From contig CANMEE010000002.1 of assembly GCA_947496865.1 (NCBI GenBank), positions 1 to 64,000 on the forward strand: a stretch of 64,000 nucleotides of DNA, written 5' to 3'. Positions 59,828 to 64,000 of the stretch are shown here, in pieces; positions within the stretch are counted from its first letter, which is position 1, and every line of letters begins with the position of its first letter. Source of the DNA: an uncultured Sphingomonadaceae bacterium (GTDB lineage Bacteria; Pseudomonadota; Alphaproteobacteria; Sphingomonadales; Sphingomonadaceae). The notes under the pieces are model-generated. The model was not told the origin of the DNA, did not search any database, and saw nothing but the letters and a program-made list of their open reading frames with translations. Both the position numbers and the translations under genes were made by a program.

Positions 59828-61696
59828 ATGACATTTATCGTTCGCCAAATTGCCGTTACTGCCGATGGTCGCGAGATTATCCGCGCCAACCCGTTTGCCG
59901 AGCTGCAAATCGGAGTTGGTCGTAATTCTCAAAATGCGATCCATCTGCCCGACCTTGCGGTTAATCCTGACCATGCTGTCATCCGAAAACTGGATGATGG
60001 TCAGATTGAGGTCGAGAGCATTTCGGGCCAGAAATTCTCAGTAGATGGTCGAGAAAAATTGTCCGCAACAATCGATCCCGCTCAAGGCGCGGAAATCGGC
60101 TTTGGCGGGCATGTCATAACGGTCAGCGAAGATGCTGAAGGCGTTATCCTCACCGTTAAACGGGTCGAGGCTCTGTCCGATTCTGCCGAAGACCGCGAAG
60201 AAGGTGCGCTGTACACGCTGAAAGGGCTTTTGCCTGGCAAACGGATCAGCGCCTGGAGCTTTATCGGCCTCGTGCTGGCCGCGTTCCTCGTCTGGCCGAT
60301 TTATACATGGGCGACTTATAAGGGCATTGAAGAACGGCCTGACGGCTTTCACGCGGATACCATGTGGTCGTCTGGCAAACTGAGCGAGGCGCATCACAGC
60401 CTCGAAGGCGATTGTCAGGCCTGCCACGTCGATGCCTTTGTTACAGTCACCGACAAGACTTGCCTAACGTGTCACGAAGATGACGCGCATGACCATGCCA
60501 AGAAGGACCGCTTGCTCACAGCCGTGGGTGAGCCAGAAGGATTTGAAAAAGTCGGTGCGGCTTTTGCCTCGGCTTTCAACAAGCCACCGGGCAGGTGTGT
60601 CGAATGTCACACCGAGCATGAAGGCGAGGGTGCTATGCAGCCGACAGCGCAAAAATTTTGCGCGGATTGCCATGAGGGAATGGACGGGCGCTTGACGGAT
60701 ACAAAACTAGAAAATGCTTCTGATTTCGGGATGTCACATCCCCAGTTTCGTCCTGCGCTGTTGGTTGAACCAGGTGGCAAGAACCCGCCGCGCAAAAGGG
60801 TTTCGCTCGATAAAAAGCCCAGTGAATATAATGGCCTGAAATTCCCGCATGATGTTCACATGTCGAAAACTGGCGGCGTGGCGCAAATGGGCAGGCGGCT
60901 GTCGGCCAAATATGATTTTGGTGATTCGCTGGCTTGCGCTGATTGTCACACACCGGACTCTAACGGCGTGCGTTTTGAACCGGTCGATATGAAAGAAGAT
61001 TGTAGCATGTGCCACAGTCTTGCTTTTGAAGAAATTGGTAGCACGGTGCGGACATTGCGTCACGGTGAACCCGATATGGTGCGCGCTGATTTGCGGGCCT
61101 ATTATCGTTCCACCGGCCCGTCACGACCGATTAATCTTGGCGGCATGAAGCGGCGGCGGCCCGGGGCTCAAAATGATAATCGTGTTGCCAGCGATTATGC
61201 CCGTGCGGTTCAGTTCCGTCCAAGCCGAGCGAATCTTGCTATCCAACAGGTATTCTCACGCGGTGGCGCTTGTTTCGATTGTCATGGCGTTACCCCACCG
61301 ACGGCGCGCGGACGGGTTGATTATGGCATTAAGCCAGTGACACAAACTGACCGCTATATGCACAAAGGTTGGTTCAGCCATGAAGCGCACACGCAAGAGG
61401 ATTGCACGAGCTGCCATGCGGCGACTCAGTCCAACGATGCGCGGGATTTGCTATTGCCTGGTATAAAAACCTGCCGTGAATGTCATGGTGGCGAATTCCA
61501 GGAATCGTCAGATGTCCCTTCGACATGTGCGATGTGCCATGATTATCATGCTGATGATGGGGCACCTTGGTTGATCAAGGAACAACAGAAAGACAAACGC
61601 AAAAAGCCTGATAAGATGGCAAATGACAATGACGCGCTGAAGCCTTCTGATAAGTTGACGGTTAAGATACGAAAGCAGAAAATTGCCAGTCGTTAG
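59828..61696 (+). CDS. FHA-domain, membrane-anchored decaheme c-type cytochrome
   Basis: 622 residues. Residues about 20-100 form an FHA domain (GVGRNSQNAIHLPDLAVNPDHAVI): the Gly-Arg and His are kept, but the usual Ser-Arg before His is Asn-Pro-Asp. One membrane helix spans about 142-163, with Lys/Arg on its N-terminal side, so FHA is cytoplasmic and the rest periplasmic. Ten CXXCH motifs begin at Cys196, 212, 257, 278, 370, 392, 482, 526, 549 and 567, giving ten predicted hemes c. FPHDVH and FSHEAH segments resemble cytochrome c3/c7 axial ligands. A Lys-rich tail ends the protein. ATG 59828 has GGGAGATAG upstream. It is the terminal electron carrier of the operon by inference. Confidence 0.86.
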   Translation: MTFIVRQIAVTADGREIIRANPFAELQIGVGRNSQNAIHLPDLAVNPDHAVIRKLDDGQIEVESISGQKFSVDGREKLSATIDPAQGAEIGFGGHVITVSEDAEGVILTVKRVEALSDSAEDREEGALYTLKGLLPGKRISAWSFIGLVLAAFLVWPIYTWATYKGIEERPDGFHADTMWSSGKLSEAHHSLEGDCQACHVDAFVTVTDKTCLTCHEDDAHDHAKKDRLLTAVGEPEGFEKVGAAFASAFNKPPGRCVECHTEHEGEGAMQPTAQKFCADCHEGMDGRLTDTKLENASDFGMSHPQFRPALLVEPGGKNPPRKRVSLDKKPSEYNGLKFPHDVHMSKTGGVAQMGRRLSAKYDFGDSLACADCHTPDSNGVRFEPVDMKEDCSMCHSLAFEEIGSTVRTLRHGEPDMVRADLRAYYRSTGPSRPINLGGMKRRRPGAQNDNRVASDYARAVQFRPSRANLAIQQVFSRGGACFDCHGVTPPTARGRVDYGIKPVTQTDRYMHKGWFSHEAHTQEDCTSCHAATQSNDARDLLLPGIKTCRECHGGEFQESSDVPSTCAMCHDYHADDGAPWLIKEQQKDKRKKPDKMANDNDALKPSDKLTVKIRKQKIASR

Positions 61697-61750
61697 AGGC
61701 GAGAATTGGATGAAAGTCGCTAAATGCGACGCAACAGAGAGGAAGCGCCC

Positions 61751-62599
61751 ATGATTTTGGCGCAGGTTACGGACATTCATCTGGGTTTCGATCCTGATAA
61801 TCCGTCGGAATTTAACCGCAAGCGGCTTGATCAGGCGCTCAAAACGTTGTGCGATATGACCCCGCGCCCCGATCTTCTGCTTGCCACCGGTGATCTGGTG
61901 GATCGTGGGGATCAATATAGTTATCGGCAACTCGAAGAGGCTTTTTCAGACCTGCCGTTTCCAGTCTATATGTGTCTTGGCAATCATGATCTGCGCGGCC
62001 CATTTCAAAAACAATTTCCGGATGTTCCTTCGGCAGACGGCTTTGTCCAATATGAAATTGATGACGGTCCATTGCGGTTGTTGTTTCTCGATACACTTGA
62101 AGAAGGGCGCCATGGTGGATCGTTTTGTGATGTTCGCGCCCATTGGCTGGCGGAACGGCTGGCGGAGAAGCCGGACAAGCCGACATTGCTGATATTGCAT
62201 CACCCACCGGTTGAATCTGGGATTGCATGGATGAACACCGACCCGCGCGAGCCATGGGTATCTACGCTGGCTGATACGATGGCTGGCCATGATCAGATAA
62301 AAGGTATGATTACCGGACACTTGCACCGTAATATTTCTACAACTTTTGAGGGCACGAACCTATCTATCTGTGCCTCTACTGCGCCGCAGGTGGCGTTTGA
62401 TCTAGAGCCAATTGATCCAGAAAATCCTGATGGACGCAACATGATTGTTGCTGACCCACCGGCTGTTGCTTTGCATTTGTGGAACGGTAAGCAGCTTGTA
62501 ACCCATTTTGAAACTGCCGAGGAGCATGTGATGCTCGCGCGCTATGATGAAAATCTACAGCCATTGGTGCGCGCGCTGTTGGCAGAACGGCCAGACTAA
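61751..62599 (+). CDS. class III cyclic-nucleotide phosphodiesterase (CpdA-like)
   Basis: A 282-residue binuclear metallophosphoesterase with all motifs: QVTDIHLG, LLATGDLVDRGD, YMCLGNHDLRG, LLILHHPPVESG and GMITGHLHRN. The arrangement and length match the CpdA/Icc branch that hydrolyses 3',5'-cAMP. ATG 61751 has GAGGAAG upstream and begins MILAQVTDIH; a start nine codons earlier is less likely. It follows the decaheme gene by 54 bases on the same strand. As the operon's first protein has two cyclic-nucleotide-binding domains, this enzyme may reset the signal; that link is inferred from position. Confidence 0.85.
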   Translation: MILAQVTDIHLGFDPDNPSEFNRKRLDQALKTLCDMTPRPDLLLATGDLVDRGDQYSYRQLEEAFSDLPFPVYMCLGNHDLRGPFQKQFPDVPSADGFVQYEIDDGPLRLLFLDTLEEGRHGGSFCDVRAHWLAERLAEKPDKPTLLILHHPPVESGIAWMNTDPREPWVSTLADTMAGHDQIKGMITGHLHRNISTTFEGTNLSICASTAPQVAFDLEPIDPENPDGRNMIVADPPAVALHLWNGKQLVTHFETAEEHVMLARYDENLQPLVRALLAERPD

Positions 62600-62694
62600 T
62601 AGCAAGTTTTTGGCCCTTGCACTAAAGTTCCTCTTTTGCCCTGCCAAATTGTCCCCGCTTGTCGGCTTTGATTACGCCGACTATGAGAGGGGGC

Positions 62695-63690
62695 ATGAAT
62701 ATTGTGAATGACACGCTCGACCTTATTGGCAACACCCCACTCGTCCGTCTCGCTGGCCCTAGTGCAGAGGCGGGATGTGATATTTATGGCAAATGCGAAT
62801 TTGCCAATCCTGGCGCATCGGTAAAAGATCGCGCCGCTTTGTTCATCGTGCAGGATGCTGAAGAGCGCGGCTTGTTGAAGCCAGGCGGCATGATTGTCGA
62901 AGGAACCGCTGGCAATACCGGGATCGGCATAGCGCTGGTTGCCAATGCCAAGGGTTATAAGACAACCATCGTTATGCCGGAAACCCAGAGCCGGGAAAAA
63001 ATGGATACGCTGCGCGCGCTGGGCGCGAAACTGGTTCTGGTTCCGGCTGCGCCTTATGCCAATCCAGGCCATTTTGTACACACCAGCCGCCGCATGGCAG
63101 AAGAAACAGAGGGCGCGGTCTGGGCCAATCAATTTGATAATGTCGCCAATCGCCGCGCACATATTGAAACAACGGCCGAAGAAATTTGGACGCAGCTGGA
63201 TGGACAAGTCGACGGGTTTGTTTGCGCAGCGGGCACTGGTGGTACGATCGCGGGTGTCGGTATGGGATTGAAAGCCAAGAATGAAAAGGTGAAGATCGGT
63301 TTGGCCGATCCGCACGGTGCGGCTCTTTACAGTTATTACGCGCATGGCGAACTGAAATCCGAGGGCAGTAGCGTTGCCGAAGGGATCGGTCAGGGCCGGA
63401 TCACCGGTAATTTGGAAGAAGCACCGATTGATGCGCAATATCGCATCAGCGACGAAGAAGGCCTGCAATGGGTAGAGCGGTTGCTGCAAGAGGAAGGGCT
63501 TTGTCTCGGTCTCTCATCCGGAATTAATGTTGCCGGTGCTATTGCCCTTGGCAAAGAGCTAGGCCCCGGAAGCAAGGTTGCAACGATTCTGTGCGATACC
63601 GGCTTTCGCTATTTGTCTTCGCTCTACAACGCAGCGTGGCTGAAAGAAAAAGGACTGCCAGTTTTTCCCTGGCTTGTAGATCATGATTGA
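62695..63690 (+). CDS. cysK: cysteine synthase A (O-acetylserine sulfhydrylase)
   Basis: A 331-residue PLP enzyme making cysteine from O-acetylserine and sulfide. Schiff-base Lys44 lies in NPGASVKDRAA; the substrate loop reads EGTAGNTGIG in place of the usual TSGNT. The phosphate-binding loop is CAAGTGGTIAGVG, and the C-terminal Ser region is LCDTGFRYLSSLYN. ATG 62695 has GAGAGGGGG just upstream and gives the family start; an upstream TTG is unlikely. The end overlaps the next gene by 8 bases. Confidence 0.92.
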   Translation: MNIVNDTLDLIGNTPLVRLAGPSAEAGCDIYGKCEFANPGASVKDRAALFIVQDAEERGLLKPGGMIVEGTAGNTGIGIALVANAKGYKTTIVMPETQSREKMDTLRALGAKLVLVPAAPYANPGHFVHTSRRMAEETEGAVWANQFDNVANRRAHIETTAEEIWTQLDGQVDGFVCAAGTGGTIAGVGMGLKAKNEKVKIGLADPHGAALYSYYAHGELKSEGSSVAEGIGQGRITGNLEEAPIDAQYRISDEEGLQWVERLLQEEGLCLGLSSGINVAGAIALGKELGPGSKVATILCDTGFRYLSSLYNAAWLKEKGLPVFPWLVDHD

Positions 63691-64000
63691 AGGACCAAAA
63701 GATACGGGCAATCGTCAGGACACGATACAGCGGATACAGGTTGGCGTTGTTGGACTGGTGGCGGTGTTGTTATTGGTTAGTGTTGCCAATTTTGTGCTGC
63801 AGCGTGCCAGCGACGAGCAGTCTGCATTAGAGGAAATTCAGGCCGAGGCGGCTGGTAGCGCGAGGGAACTGGTCACGGACAGCCCTTCTGTTCCTGCGCC
63901 TGCACCTGCCGAGCCTTTGGCTGAACTTGGCATTACACCTGCGCCGGTGGCAGAGGACGAGGTCATGCAGCCGGTGCCGGTAGTGCCTGGAAAACGGTCG
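63683..64000 (+). CDS. single-pass membrane protein, cut by the window end
   Basis: ATG 63683 overlaps the cysK stop and the frame is open to the last base (106 codons seen). A short charged N-terminus (MIEGPKDTGNRQDTIQR) is followed by one membrane helix (IQVGVVGLVAVLLLVSVANFVL) and then a Pro/Ala/Glu-rich extracytoplasmic stretch. The C-terminal domain lies outside the window, so no family can be named. Confidence 0.7.
   Translation, partial: MIEGPKDTGNRQDTIQRIQVGVVGLVAVLLLVSVANFVLQRASDEQSALEEIQAEAAGSARELVTDSPSVPAPAPAEPLAELGITPAPVAEDEVMQPVPVVPGKRS

Noticed and set aside
62596-63489. 297-codon minus-strand frame opposite cysK
   Set aside because: Antisense to a textbook cysteine synthase; no independent support.

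Overview
The window looks like chromosome of a heterotrophic, aerobic, probably marine or aquatic alphaproteobacterium, most likely of the order Sphingomonadales. This is inferred from family content, not from a marker gene: an ATP12-type F1 assembly chaperone, a DUF1176 protein, a TorF-type porin, an FeS-type (6-4) photolyase, a metaxin-like GST, the EgtB/EgtD pair and an hflK-hflC-degP block. Genes are dense, with many ATGA and TAATG overlaps. I recognised no rRNA, tRNA, CRISPR array, prophage or insertion sequence.

Layout. 1-1.7 kb is decayed: a 5'-truncated AraC regulator, a 30-codon membrane micro-ORF and the orphan last strands of an autotransporter barrel. 1.7-6.3 kb holds an OxyR regulator with both redox cysteines, followed by a large repeat-rich autotransporter. 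6.8-12.6 kb has a carotenoid-cleavage oxygenase, thiolase, TetR regulator and a two-subunit Na+/solute symporter. 12.7-21.3 kb has ppc, an HNH nuclease, gluQ, a twin-membrane-helix protein, cobalamin adenosyltransferase, ergothioneine genes egtB-egtD and a DUF1176 protein. 21.4-27.6 kb has hydroxyacyl-CoA dehydrogenase, epoxide hydrolase, a peptide-type ABC transporter without a binding protein, and a TorF-type porin. 27.9-39.4 kb has MscS, metC, sseA, photolyase, queF, two GST-like proteins, a thioesterase and a HerA-like ATPase. 39.5-45.2 kb has degP, hflC, hflK and divergent apbC. 45.2-54.2 kb is a long co-directional run: molybdenum hydroxylase, hemH, a ribbon-helix-helix protein, crcB, a pseudouridine synthase, PaiB, a HAD phosphatase, ATP12 and amn.

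The most interesting part is 54.2-62.6 kb. An ompW-family gene has an FNR-type box upstream. A CcmI-like TPR gene is divergent from a three-gene operon: (i) an 816-residue protein fusing an NAD(P)H/FAD oxidoreductase-like module, two cyclic-nucleotide-binding domains and a 16-cysteine ferredoxin module; (ii) a five-helix membrane protein with two pairs of histidines, each pair 14 residues apart, as expected for two stacked b hemes; (iii) a membrane-anchored protein with an N-terminal cytoplasmic FHA domain and ten CXXCH heme c motifs. A class III cyclic-nucleotide phosphodiesterase follows. Together they read as a transmembrane electron conduit (NAD(P)H to FeS to heme b to decaheme c) with built-in cyclic-nucleotide and perhaps phospho-threonine control. 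I know of no experimental description of this combination.

Other points: egtB appears to have lost its start codon by a one-base frameshift; oxyR sits beside an autotransporter, recalling OxyR/Ag43 of E. coli; two queuosine-related genes (gluQ, queF) lie in the window; cysK and a truncated single-pass protein gene close it.
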